A DNA stretch of 64,000 bases from Yamagishiella unicocca (Eukaryota > Chlorophyta > Chlorophyceae > Chlamydomonadales > Volvocaceae). The notes beneath the pieces were generated by a model. It saw only the letters and a program-made list of their open reading frames with translations. It did not search any database and had not been told where the DNA came from. The stretch lies in contig BDSL01000088.1 in the NCBI GenBank assembly GCA_003116995.1, forward strand, positions 124,001 through 188,000, in the 5' to 3' direction. The translations under genes were made by a program, and so were the position numbers. How positions within the stretch are numbered: the first letter of the stretch is position 1; each line of letters begins with the position of its first letter. Below are positions 12,545 to 24,053 of this stretch, piece by piece.

Positions 12545-13244
12545 CCGGGTGAGGGGGGAAGGGCGGGGCGGGCCACACACGCTGCCATTTGGGGAGAAGG
12601 ACCTGGTGGTAGAAGCCGGACGTGCATCCCGTGCTAACTCTGAAAATGACCCGTGTGCAAGATCAACAAATATACGCTGCACAAAGAACATTCAAAGAAG
12701 AAAAGAGGAATCCACAGTCACGATCAGTTGCCGTCGGCCTATGTCTGTTTGCTGATTTGCCTGACCAACCATCACTTCACGACGCAGTACATTTAACGAG
12801 TTTGACACCCTCTGGTACAATCGACCGCGTCCGCAGACAACATACGTGAAGCCATAAACAAATTATTTGCAGCGGCGCGGTGTGCGCCGACGTCTCCGCT
12901 TAGCCATACCAGGGTGGTGCCCCATGTATCAAATCCATCAGAAGGGCGCTGAACGGGCCAGAGTCCTTGATAGGTTAAGCCGGAAAAGCCGTTGCAATCT
13001 GCGTCATGCGGCGAACCAAATTAACTCCTACTTTTTAAGGACGCCATTTCCCGTACGCTTCAATCTGCCTGTCAATAAGCAGTTGCGCATCGAGCACGAC
13101 CTATCCGTTTTTAATCAACCAGCTTACGATCTCTGGCATATCCCTTGGCGCCTTGGGCAGAAGCAGAATCCTGTGGTGGAAATCAGAGGCTGAGATATTG
13201 TGCTTGGCAGCGAGTGAGTCCAGGTAGTAGTGCCACTTTGCCAA
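12545..13244. other. Spacer 3' part, no gene seen
   Basis: This lies between the small gene and the start of the next tandem unit. I see no spliceable exon on either strand. A minus-strand open frame (13101-13352) crosses the unit junction into TLK intron and exon sequence, so it is likely a chance frame or a fragment. Confidence 0.4.
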
Positions 13245-13358
13245 GCGGCAGTAGGAGGTGGATGCTTGCGGGCTTGCTCGCTGGCCCGTCAGGACCCGGA
13301 TGCGCAACGACTGAGACATTGAAATCCTGTCCTCAACCTCCCTGGGGGCCATCTGCAG

Positions 13359-13859
13359 CTGGACGTGTGGTCAGCCGGCGTCATCTTCTACAGCATGCTG
13401 TACGGCAAGAAGCCGTACGGCGAGGCTATGAGTCAGGAGCAGATGCTGCGAGAGCGGGTCATGGCGCTGCACCGGGAGGTGGACTTCCCCTCCAGGCCCG
13501 CGGTGGGGCGGGGGCTGCGGGCGGGAGGGAGGGGGAGGAGGGGCGGTAAGGGTAAGGGGGCATTAATATGCGGGTGGTGCCGGGTGGAGGAGGCTGTGTT
13601 GGCAAGGTGGGAAGCATCGGCTAGCGGCTGACGACTGAAAGGTAATGGATAATATTCCCATCGCCTTCTTAACCGGTTCGTAGGATTGTAGCGCAGAACG
13701 TATTTGGGATGCGGCGACTGAGCGGGGGCGACGGACCCCTACCTCACGGGCGGGGCGGCGGCAGGGGCGGCGGCGACGCCGCCTCCGCCTGTCGCGGCTG
13801 CCAGTGGCGGAGGGATGGGCGTGGGAATGGCGGCGATGGTAGTGGGCAGCAGGCGGTGA
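13359..13859 (+). pseudogene. TLK 3' fragment, unit 2
   Basis: It carries TLK exon 16 intact (13359-13502; begins [20 protein letters not shown]) and the Ala/Gly-rich tail of exon 17 down to the equivalent stop at 13859. The acceptor of exon 17 and the codons for [15 protein letters not shown] are deleted. Exons 1-15 are absent upstream. It cannot encode a kinase. Confidence 0.85.
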
Positions 13860-15732
13860 GGGTTGTTGGGAAGTCATGGACGCTTTGCCGCCAACAGCAA
13901 CAACAGCAGCAGCAAGCAGCAGGACTATGAGGGGAAGGGTTGGGAAGGGTGTTCATTTGCCATATGTTGGCCCCCCCCCAGAGAGCACTCCTCGAAACCC
14001 CAGAGAGCACTCGGAGGACGGCGAGGTGGCTGCGCTGCCCGGCCGCGCGATGACCCACATGGATAATCGCGTACGGCAGCCCATGTACGGCAACTTTGAT
14101 TTGGGATTTGGCGCAGGCGCAAGGTGTGCGGTGCGGGCGAATGAGGGCGCGTTGGGCTGGTGGAGCGATTGGTTGTGGGCGAGTTGGGGCTCTCGCTAGG
14201 GGTACATGTTCACATTGTTCAGGTACTGACTGACGGTACACTGTTCAGAAATAGCGGAATCGGATTGCTACAGCATTATTGCACAGCTGTCCGCGTCCGC
14301 GATGGATGATTGGTTTATATTACAGTGGTTTCATTTTAGTCTTGGGACAGGGGGGCAGGTTAGGATGGACGCCTCAATCAGAGGGCGAGCATGTCGAGGC
14401 AACACTGGTCGCAACATTACCAATTGCGTTTTTCCTGTGAATACGATATCTCACTCGGAAGCGAATAACGGATGGATCGCAACGTGTGGTATCGCAGAGT
14501 ACCTACAGCAAATTATGCAAAGCTCATTTCAGGTCCAGGTTTGTAACACACACTACAAACTATCAAGCTACAAGAAAAGGACCGTACGGCACAATTCAGA
14601 CTGGCACATCGTTCACAGAACACAGTAATATTTCGCAATCGGGCTGGGCGGGGCCGGGGCTGGCTACACCAAAGGCGCAGCGGCGGAGTTCGCAGTTCGC
14701 ATGCTCCAACAAACGTCCCCTGTGCGTCCTTCGCATGCGCCAACAAACTTCTACGTTGGGTCCTTCTCCCCTCCGTCTCCTCTGAGTCTCCCGTCACGTG
14801 GGTTTACTTTTTCTGTACCCCCCCTTTGCCCGGCCGGTTCTTGTGCGGTGCTGTCGCATCAGCCATCATCAGCACCCATTGTCCTAGCTTTCCGGCAGGG
14901 GTATCTACAGTGCTAATCTCGCTTTCATCAAACTGCCCCACAAGGTCTTGTCAAAAGCCATCGCAAACTCGCGGCGGAACAATCCCATTGCGAAGGCGGC
15001 ATCCGAGGCATCCGCTACGTCCGGCAAGTGCAGCACACGAGTTCGCCGGCTTGCGCATAGCTAACTACAACTGCTAGAGCAACAGAGAGCAGCTTTCGCG
15101 CTTCTGTTCCCGTCGTACATCGGTTAGCTGGAACCTGTTTCCGTGGACGTCCTCCTGCGATCCCAGACCTTGGAGCGGTCCATGAGCCTCCTGGCTCGTC
15201 TGGGCCTTACGAGCTCCAAGAGCTTGTAATCAATCAATCAATCAATCAATCAATGGAGCGGCACTTAGACGCAGAGTTTCCTGCAGCCCAAACCGCAAGT
15301 CTTCTGCACTGTACGTTAACATCTATCGTCCTACGGCTCCAGCATCCGCTTGCTTTCGGCGCATCCACTGTACTGCCGCTGCCTGCCTCGTGGGCCTCTC
15401 TCGTCCCAAACATTCTCGGTCAGCTGGTTCACCAGGGCCACGGCCCCAGTGGCCCAGTGGCCCCCGGCGGGCGGGCTCCCTGCTCCCCGGCGGGGTAACT
15501 CAAGTAAGCTTTGGACATGTGAGGCTTCTTCCCGTCAACATTTTCGTCGATAGACTATACAGCAGAAGCAACCACACAGCCAACTTTCATTGCTGACTCC
15601 TTTACAAGCTGTTACCATTACACGTAAGCTTGCCTAGAGCCTTACCAGCCTTTTTCGCCTAGTCTACCTCTCCTTTTCAATCGCACACGAGCACTCAATA
15701 TAAAACACCATGAATAGTTAAATTACTTCACC

Positions 15733-16406
15733 ATGACGGATATGGAGCGCGCCCTGGAAGCTCTTGAAATTACCACTTCATTGCTGGAAAGGCACGGCCA
15801 CCTCCTTCCTGAGACCGATCGTCGGAAAGTTGCTGAGGGCTATGAGCGTCTCCGCAACGCCCTTGCTTCGTTGGGTCCGGAGGAGCCCGGGCGCCAGATG
15901 GCCGATTTCAAGCAGGGCCAGGCCTTGCTGTGGGACGCTCTGATACTCCTTGAAGGCAGGCTAACTAAGGTGGAGGCCCAGCTTTTAGAGCTGCGGCAAG
16001 AACACGACAAGTTGTTGCTGCAGCAGATGGCGTCACAAACGGAGAACAAGCTGGCGCGCTGCGTTACGTCTGGCCTTGCGCCAAGGTCAGCAGCGCACAT
16101 GACGTTCAACCGCCTGTCCAAGGGCTCGACAAGGGTCTCGACAAAGGGGCGTTCCAGCAGGTCGTGGCGAAGTACCCTGGGCTTCAGGAAGGCCTGGAGT
16201 CCCTGAAGGACATTGGCGCGCACCCGGGAATGGCTCACGTGAAGGACGGCAGCACGCAGCCGGTCACCAACGAGCTCCTGCAAGCCCTAATCAACGAGGA
16301 GTATTCCGATGACGACCCCGTGAAGCGGGATGTGGAGGCGGTGCTCCGCTGCCTCATTGACCTGGCGCAGCAGCTGGGCGAGAGCCTCTTCGTGTCGACG
16401 ATGTAG
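15733..16406 (+). pseudogene. Small helical protein gene with apparent frameshift, copy 2
   Basis: This copy is indistinguishable by eye from 11871-12544 at offset 3862, including the frame break, which therefore predates or was copied in the tandem event. The first frame starts at ATG 15733. The second-frame segment, which begins AKYPGLQEGLESLKDIG, ends at 16406. Confidence 0.4.
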
Positions 16407-17106
16407 CCGGGTGAGGGGGGAAGGGCGGGGCGGGCCACACACGCTGCCATTTGGGGAGAAGGACCTGGTGGTAGAAGCCGGACGTGCATCCCGTGCTAAC
16501 TCTGAAAATGACCCGTGTGCAAGATCAACAAATATACGCTGCACAAAGAACATTCAAAGAAGAAAAGAGGAATCCACAGTCACGATCAGTTGCCGTCGGC
16601 CTATGTCTGTTTGCTGATTTGCCTGACCAACCATCACTTCACGACGCAGTACATTTAACGAGTTTGACACCCTCTGGTACAATCGACCGCGTCCGCAGAC
16701 AACATACGTGAAGCCATAAACAAATTATTTGCAGCGGCGCGGTGTGCGCCGACGTCTCCGCTTAGCCATACCAGGGTGGTGCCCCATGTATCAAATCCAT
16801 CAGAAGGGCGCTGAACGGGCCAGAGTCCTTGATAGGTTAAGCCGGAAAAGCCGTTGCAATCTGCGTCATGCGGCGAACCAAATTAACTCCTACTTTTTAA
16901 GGACGCCATTTCCCGTACGCTTCAATCTGCCTGTCAATAAGCAGTTGCGCATCGAGCACGACCTATCCGTTTTTAATCAACCAGCTTACGATCTCTGGCA
17001 TATCCCTTGGCGCCTTGGGCAGAAGCAGAATCCTGTGGTGGAAATCAGAGGCTGAGATATTGTGCTTGGCAGCGAGTGAGTCCAGGTAGTAGTGCCACTT
17101 TGCCAA

Positions 17107-18050
17107 GCGGCAGTAGGAGGTGGATGCTTGCGGGCTTGCTCGCTGGCCCGTCAGGACCCGGATGCGCAACGACTGAGACATTGAAATCCTGTCCTCAACC
17201 TCCCTGGGGGCCATCTGCAGCTGGACGTGTGGTCAGCCGGCGTCATCTTCTACAGCATGCTGTACGGCAAGAAGCCGTACGGCGAGGCTATGAGTCAGGA
17301 GCAGATGCTGCGAGAGCGGGTCATGGCGCTGCACCGGGAGGTGGACTTCCCCTCCAGGCCCGCGGTGGGGCGGGGGCTGCGGGCGGGAGGGAGGGGGAGG
17401 AGGGGCGGTAAGGGTAAGGGGGCATTAATATGCGGGTGGTGCCGGGTGGAGGAGGCTGTGTTGGCAAGGTGGGAAGCATCGGCTAGCGGCTGACGACTGA
17501 AAGGTAATGGATAATATTCCCATCGCCTTCTTAACCGGTTCGTAGGATTGTAGCGCAGAACGTATTTGGGATGCGGCGACTGAGCGGGGGCGACGGACCC
17601 CTACCTCACGGGCGGGGCGGCGGCAGGGGCGGCGGCGACGCCGCCTCCGCCTGTCGCGGCTGCCAGTGGCGGAGGGATGGGCGTGGGAATGGCGGCGATG
17701 GTTGTGGGCAGCAGGCGGTGAGGGTTGTTGGGAAGTCATGGACGCTTTGCCGCCAACAGCAACAACAGCAGCAGCAAGCAGCAGGACTATGAGGGGAAGG
17801 GTTGGGAAGGGTGTTCATTTGTCATTTGTTGGGCCCCCCGAGAGAGCACTCGGAGGTGGCTGCGTTGCCCGGCCGCGCGATGACCCACATGGACAATCGC
17901 GTACGGCAGCCCATGTACGACAAATTTGGTTTGGGTTTTGGCGCAGGCGCAAGGTGTGCGGTGCAGGCGAATGAGGGCGCGTTGGGCTGGTGGAGCGATT
18001 GGTTGTGGGCGAGTTGGGGCTCTCGCTAGGGGTACATGTTCAGGTACTGA
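17107..18050 (+). repeat. Tandem unit 3, partial, with diverged end
   Basis: It matches unit 2 almost perfectly from 17107 to about 17818, including the exon-17 deletion. From about 17820 to 18050 it is still homologous to 13960-14225 but carries many substitutions and lacks ~35 bp. It then ends in inverted repeats instead of the spacer. This diverged end may be the ancestral right flank of the array. Confidence 0.8.
17221..17721 (+). pseudogene. TLK 3' fragment, unit 3
   Basis: TLK exon 16 is present at 17221-17364, and the truncated exon-17 tail ends at 17721. It has the same internal deletion as unit 2. One substitution is visible in the tail (GGTTGTGGGC in place of GGTAGTGGGC at about 17700). 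Confidence 0.85.
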
Positions 18051-18136
18051 CTGACGGTACCCACTGTTCAGTGTGTATCGTCTGTCAGTACCTGAACATG
18101 TACCTTCAGGTACTGACTGACGGTACCTGAAGGTAC
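18031..18136. repeat. Overlapping inverted repeats at the end of the TLK array
   Basis: Two perfect stem pairs overlap. The first pairs 18031-18051 with 18084-18104 (21-bp arms, 32-nt loop). The second pairs 18100-18113 with 18123-18136 (14-bp arms, 9-nt loop). The motif CAGGTACTGACTGACGGTAC is also repeated directly. The stems cannot form at the same time because they share 18100-18104. Confidence 0.8.
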
Positions 18137-19019
18137 ACACTGTTCAGCAATACCGTAGCTCCGCGCGTATCTGTTCGGTTACCTTGGTTTAAGCATTTTT
18201 TAAGCAATTCTGGCGCCGGCTATGTGCGATGTTCGTATTGGATGAGTGCAGTGGAACAGGGTGAAACGTATGGCGTGGTCCCTAGCGGTTTGCAGCGATT
18301 TTCGATTATGTCGTGTCCTCAAACTGCAAATACCTCTGCGGGCGTTGGTTACGGAGCTCCGTGGGTGACCTACAGTATGGCCAACGTAGCGCCGGTCGAG
18401 GAAAAAACGAAAACCTCGGCGGCTGCGAGCCTTACAGTAATTAATTACGCGTTGCATGTCTGAGGACCACCCAGGATGTGCTCTACGGGCAAGCCGCCGT
18501 GGCCAGCGTGCACAAAACGTTCGGTCGCTTGTTGTGCATGCACAGAATAAAGGTAATGACGAATGGGTTCAACGCACGGATTGCTTTGCCTTTTGAAGCA
18601 TACTTTGAGTCCTGGAATAACGAACCTTTGACGAATTGGCGGGCAGGAGGTTCCACGTCGACGACCAACGGAAACAAATCCAAAATTCCACATGTGTCCT
18701 GGGTACAAAGACATACATGCAAATATGCTTCCGGCGCTCTAACAAGCCTTACTTACACTCGCATTGTCTGCGCGCATGCAAAAGCCGTTCAGCCTCGACC
18801 ATCGCAGAGCGACTGAGTCGCGAACTGAAATTAGAGTCTGCGGATTATGCCTAGACACCAAGATGTCAAGTAGCTTACCGCTTCTGCGATCCGACGGGGC
18901 AGGGCTGACCTTTGTCCGCGGCAGACGATTTGCATGTGAGCGACTGAACAACGCTCATCGATGGGCAGCCAGGGAGTACACCATTCGATGCGCAGGTGCG
19001 TCCATGTAGACACCTTGTA
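18137..19019. other. Intergenic, no gene seen
   Basis: Several open frames of 60-110 codons overlap in different frames without a domain or splice partner. This region probably contains the promoter and 5' UTR of the gene starting at 19020. Confidence 0.4.
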
Positions 19020-22000
19020 ATGGGCAGGCTACCGAGTGACGTGCTTCTTGGTGAACTGCGCTTACACGCAATCCCCATTGCCCATGGCCCGCGCGTAGTC
19101 GCAGCGCCGAGTCCTGGACCACTGTATGAAATTGATCAAGGATCATCCTTTTTATCTACACACTTCCAGCCGCAAAGCGATTCCCTCGGTCCCAACGGGC
19201 CGCAGTATGACGCAATGCGCGCCATCGACATGGGGTCGCTCGCGCTTAGCGCGCGCTTCGCCAGCATCGGGGCTTCCCTTCGCGACATCCATAATCGCTT
19301 GCAGGCGGTGGACTCCATCGCCAGTCGCCTAGCATCCCCGCTCCTACCACCCGACGCGCGGCTGCTCGCTGCCTTCCGCAGCATCCATGCTAACACCACC
19401 AGCAGCAGCAACCACGCCGTTGGCGTAAGCAACCGCAGCAGCAACAACAGTTCCATCACCGCTGATAACCGCAACGGCGGTGTCAGCGGGGCGTGGACGT
19501 TGCGGTCGGCCGCCGACCTAGACCGCCACCTGGGTTGCCCGGGCGCTGCAGAGGCGGTCGCACGGGAGGTCCTCCGCAGCCCAGAGGTACGGCGCACATG
19601 GGCGGGTGTCATACAAGAGTACGAACACTGGAAATAGGCGCGAAACGAGTGGGAGGTGTACGACACGGGGCAACACGGTGTGGGCGGAGCGCTGCAGGAT
19701 GAGTCCGCGGGCGCCAGATGGCGCCGGGGACGTGGTCATCGCCCCTGGCATGTTTGCACACACACGCCTACATGCAAAGACCTCCAAGGACCTTTTCGCC
19801 CCCGAACCGAAAACACTTGACCAGCCGGAGCCCTTGCCTGCCACCCCACGTCAACATGCTGCTCCCCACCTCTCGCCCGGTGCTGCTTCTCAGGGGCAGC
19901 GGCAGCTGTTGCTGGCGCTGATGGAGGCAGCGGTGGCGGAGCTGCTGCGGAGCACAGCCCCAACACCGGGGGGCTCGTCGCCACATCGCGAGATCGCGCC
20001 GTCCTCGGTAGCATCGTTGACGGGCGCGGCGGCGGCGGCGGCGGAGCAGCGGCGGCGGCGACAGGTGGAGGCAGAGGTGGCTCGAGCAGTAGCTGCCACG
20101 CGCGAGGTGCGGGAGGAAAGTTGCAACGGTCACAGCTCTCACCACCCACCGGGCCCCGCGCTGTGCCCGCCATTCCCTCATGCTGCTTGTGATGTCGTAC
20201 GTGTGCTGAGCAGCGCGCTGCGTCAGCAGCCGCTGCTCGTGCTGCCGCTCCTGCTGCTGCTGGTACTCCGAAGTCTAGGATGCTCTGACGTTGAGTTGGC
20301 GCTACTCCGACAGGTGTGTGAAGCAGTGGCCAGATCCGTCGGAGCCCTCCCGAGTGTTGGCCTGGCGGCGAGGGCGGCTGCTGCGGTGCGCCAGTGTGCG
20401 GCCGCTGCGGCAGCGGCGGCGGCGGCGGGCACGCGTACGGCGCCGCAAGCAGCGACGGCGGCTGCACCAGCTGCGATAGAGTCGTCGTCGTCATCAACGA
20501 CAATAATGGCCTCAGCGGCGGGACTGGCGGCGGCATCAGCGGCGGGACTGGCGGCAGCGTCAGCGGAGGGGAGGCTCCGGGCGCGGGTACCGCCGTCAGC
20601 GTGGAAGCGACCCGCCGGCAGACAGAGCAGCGGAGTGACCACTGTTGGCGGCGGCGGCGGCGGCGGCAGCAATGTCGTACGTGAACACGCTGGCGGCGGC
20701 GGCGGCGGCGGTACCAACAGCGGTACAATTGAAATTCCGTCCGGCGGCCTGGCCGCGATAACGCTCATGAACACCAATTCGCGTGTTCCGACGCCCGTGT
20801 CATCACCTTCGCCCTCACCATCACCACCATCACCATCACCAACACCACCATCTTCATCACCAACACCACCGCCATCATCTTCATCACTACCACCCGCAGC
20901 AGCCGTATCCGCGGCAGTCGTCAATGAGCTACCCCCGCAGTGGCGGGTGGCGGTGCAGTTGGCCGAGCTGCTGGCCGACACGACGGCGGCGGCGGAGGCA
21001 GCGGCGGCATCGACGATGTCGCGGAGGGAAGAGGGGATTCGCGGCAGTGGAGGCGGCGGCAGCAGCGGCGGCGCGGGCGTGTGGGCGAGTGTCTGGTCTG
21101 CCGGCGCCAGTGCCTTACCCCGCCGCTGGCACAGCGCGCTGTGGGCGGGGGGAAGCAGGGCGTCAGAGCCTCATCCTGCCGCCGCTTGGAGCCATGGCGC
21201 GTCAGCGTCAGCGGCGGCGGGAGGAGCAGCAGACCTAACCGCTCAGCCGTCGCATGCAATGGACACGGCGGCGGCGGCGGCGGCGCTTGAGGCAGCTGCG
21301 GTGCTCCGCGAGCGGCAGGATGCGGCAGTGGTGCCGGCGCTGCTGCTGCTTGCGGGTTGCGGCCTTCGCCAGGAGATCTCCCTCAGTATGGTGGGCTGGG
21401 AGGCGGAGGGGGACGAGGAGGAGGGGAAGGGGCAGGCGGCGGCGGCGGCGGCGGCGGCAGCAGCATTTGGAGGTGCGGCGCCATGCGGCCGGAGGCGGCT
21501 GCGGCTGATGGCTCTGCTGCCGGGGGGTCCCAGCATCCAGGGTGAGTACGGCGGCAAGGGTGACCAGGGGGGAATTAGAGGAGAACCAGAGGAGAACCGA
21601 ACCAGGGCGGAGCTCAAGAGGGCAGCTTGGGGTCGCCCAGCAGGGAGAGAGGGGGCCCCAGGAGGTGAGAGCCCAAGAGGGGAGGAGGTGCCTGAGGAGG
21701 CCCGGGCCACATCGGGTTGCAGGCCGCAAGGTAGAGTCATTCACATGTCACCCCACTCTCCAATCTCCCCAATCCCTCCTATCCCTACTACTTTCTGGAT
21801 CCCCTACCGGAACCGTGTCTGGATCCAGATACCGCCCACGCAGCAGAGGCGCTGCGAGCAGCTGCTCGCGCGATCAGCTTTGCCCACGCAGCTGCCCACC
21901 GAGCGGCGCTGCACCGCCCAGATGCGCGCCCCGACCAGGACATGCGGTACGGCAGCCGCCACCACAGCAGCAGCAGCAGCAGTAGCAGCAGCAGCAGTAG

Positions 22001-22403
22001 TAGCGGTAGCAACGGCTACTACACAGGCGCTCCTTCTGGCCACACCGGCGTCAATGACGGCGCCGCCGCTGGGGGAGAAGGAGGAGGTGGAGGAGGAGGG
22101 ACGTTGGCAGTCACGGCGACCGTGGTAGCGCTGGTGGACAGCGCCGCCCAGGCCGACCCATGGGTCAGCGGTGTGCTGAACGCGGCCCAGGCCGGCCGGC
22201 TGCCTGCGCCGGGTGCCAACGGCTGCGGCTGCGAGGAGGGCACACAGCTGCACTCTGGCCCGCTTAGCTCCATTGCCTCTTCTGGGTCGTCGCCCGGGCC
22301 CTCACTGACGTCCGGTTGGGGCTCTGGATGGCGCTGGGCGGAGCCCGCAGAGCTGAACTTCGAGTACCTCACACTGGTGCCCCGCACCTCTTGGTGCTGC
22401 TGA
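19020..22403 (+). CDS. Unrecognised low-complexity protein, 3 exons, 929 aa
   Basis: Not recognised. Model: 19020-19586, 19894-21541, 21829-22403, which totals 930 codons. The first junction is phase 0 (...VLRSPE joined to GQRQLLLALMEAAVAELLR...). The second splits a codon (SIQ joined to DTAHAAEALRAAARA). The N-terminal ~120 residues look folded (SLALSARFASIGASLRDIHN). Long Ala, Gly and Ser runs and a Ser/Pro stretch (about residues 460-500) follow, with short helical blocks such as DVELALLRQVCEAVARSVG and WRVAVQLAELLADT. The C-terminus has a Cys-rich CGCEEG and ends EYLTLVPRTSWCC. No signal peptide or membrane segment is clear. The ATG was chosen because further upstream the frame opens only with GTG. 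A regulatory or scaffold protein is possible; further small introns cannot be excluded. Confidence 0.5.
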
Positions 22404-24053
22404 GGAGCTCCTGAGGAGGAGGGGATGCCAGTCATCCCGGTTATTTGGTGGGGGGCGTTAGGGCAGCAGGGGTGCACGACGACGCAGCAGCTGCAACGAA
22501 TGTGCTGCAGAGAAGAAGTCTACGCAAGTCTACGTTTTGGTTGGAGGCGGATGTTTGGATGCCTGATGGGGTGAGAGAGCGGAGTTGTTGCCGCAGGGGT
22601 TGCTTCATCTGGCACGTGGGTGGTAACGTGCCACGTGCGCTGTCGGCAGCGCTGTCGGTGCGTTACGCGAATGTGTGAGTGTGTGTGAGTGTGTGTGAGT
22701 TTTGTTGCCGGATGGCTTTTGCAACTAGGTGTATCGTATGTGTCTTCGCTACCGAACGAGGCGTTTAGGGTCCAGGTAAAGAGCAAGAGTGAGCGTCAAT
22801 TGATATTGTGTATGCCAGGGACCCGGAGGTCGTCTCCGTTCGTTGGTTAGTTGGTTAGTATATTCATTACGCATTGTAGATGGTGCCACGCATCCTCACG
22901 CAGCTTGTGCGCGTTGTGTAGCCGTGCTATGTGCAGGCGGTTTTGTCGTTACGTCTGTAGCTGCGTAGTTGGTTCGGCGGGAGGACTGGTTTTTCTCTTC
23001 CCTTCTAGTTGCAGAAGGCGTGTGCTTCCAGCATGTTAGTAGGTTTGCTGGGGTTGCAAAGGGTTGCGACCAACGCAGCGAGGGCAGCATGGTGATGGCG
23101 AACGAATGAATAGGATTGTCGGCAAAAGAGGGTTCAGGGTTCTGCGAGGATTCATTTGATTGACGGCGCTCCAGATCGCAAGCTCTGGGCATCTGTGGCT
23201 AGTTGAGAAACGCCTCTGAGTTGGAATGGGCAATATTGGTTGTATCGACTGCGACACGTGAGCGGGCCGTGAAAGCCCGTGCAACGGTGCAAGGGCAAGT
23301 AGGGAATCGGCCCGCTAACGGGAGTGGTGCACCAGCGTCAGCGAGCAGTCACTGATGCTGGGGATGCACGCCTGCATTCATGCGCTGTAATGCGGATAGC
23401 TGTGCGGCCATGCCGAGTGAGGAGAAGCCCTAAAGCAGTTGTTGACCGAGGCCTGACGGGTTTGGATGCGGCCTCTCGCATCCATGTACAGGCCACCAAT
23501 CCAAAGCGCAAAGTAGCGACCAGGAAGCGACATCGCGCGCGCGAACTTGCTGCAATGTCAGCATCAAGGGGGAATGCACCTGAGTGCCGTTTTGCATGTG
23601 TATGATAATATGAACCCAACCTAGCCAAGGCTTCCGTTCAGGTACGGCGCGGTACGGTTGGCGAAAGGCGCGTAACTACCGGCAATCACGTCCTGATGGG
23701 ATTTTCGGCAGTGCAAATTGATTTGCTACACCACGTATCTGCCTCTTCGGCGTCCTGACCCTATCGCTCTGTTTGTGCGTTCTTTCGGCGCATCGACCCG
23801 GCATCCAGGACTTTCAGGCATGCGCGAGCTCCCGTAGCGCAAGCTGCACGTTTCAAAGCACCTTTTGGTATTACTTGAGTGCCTAAAGCTCATGATTTGT
23901 CAGTAACACACGACACTCTCTTTCCGGATGGTCATGCCGGAAATAGAGCTATTCCGCGTCTGAACCTGTCGCGGATTCCCGAATTCAAACCCACGGGCCA
24001 GACAGACCGAGTCAAACAACACTGTCCTTGCCTCCACTTCAGCTCAGCGGGCG
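22404..24053. other. 3' UTR / intergenic, no gene seen
   Basis: GT-rich sequence (about 22676-22700) follows the stop of the upstream gene. A TGTAA motif lies at about 23387. The part after about 23640 probably contains the promoter of the kinase gene at 24054. No conserved exon was seen. Confidence 0.4.

Larger units (their letters stand above)
9200..13244 (+). repeat. Tandem unit 1: TLK 3' end plus spacer
   Basis: This is the first of three head-to-tail units. It starts inside TLK intron 15 at the sequence GCGGCAGTAGGAGGTGG and holds exons 16 and 17, the 3' UTR and a ~2.9-kb spacer with a small gene. Unit 2 starts with the same sequence at 13245 and unit 3 at 17107. Units 1 and 2 look essentially identical by eye downstream of TLK exon 17 (offset 3862). 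Unit 1 alone keeps the 192 bp that carry the start of exon 17. Confidence 0.9.
13245..17106 (+). repeat. Tandem unit 2, 3862 bp
   Basis: This is a head-to-tail copy of unit 1 with the same small gene and spacer. It differs from unit 1 by a net 192-bp loss across the acceptor and 5' part of TLK exon 17, and by an extra ~8-10 bp near 13271. Its first ~620 bp are also matched at offset 3862 by unit 3. Confidence 0.9.

Noticed and set aside
13101..13352. Minus-strand 83-codon frame ending PEIVSWLIKNG
   Set aside because: It crosses the tandem-unit junction into TLK exon DNA, so the full frame is an accident of the array. Only a small fragment could be ancestral.
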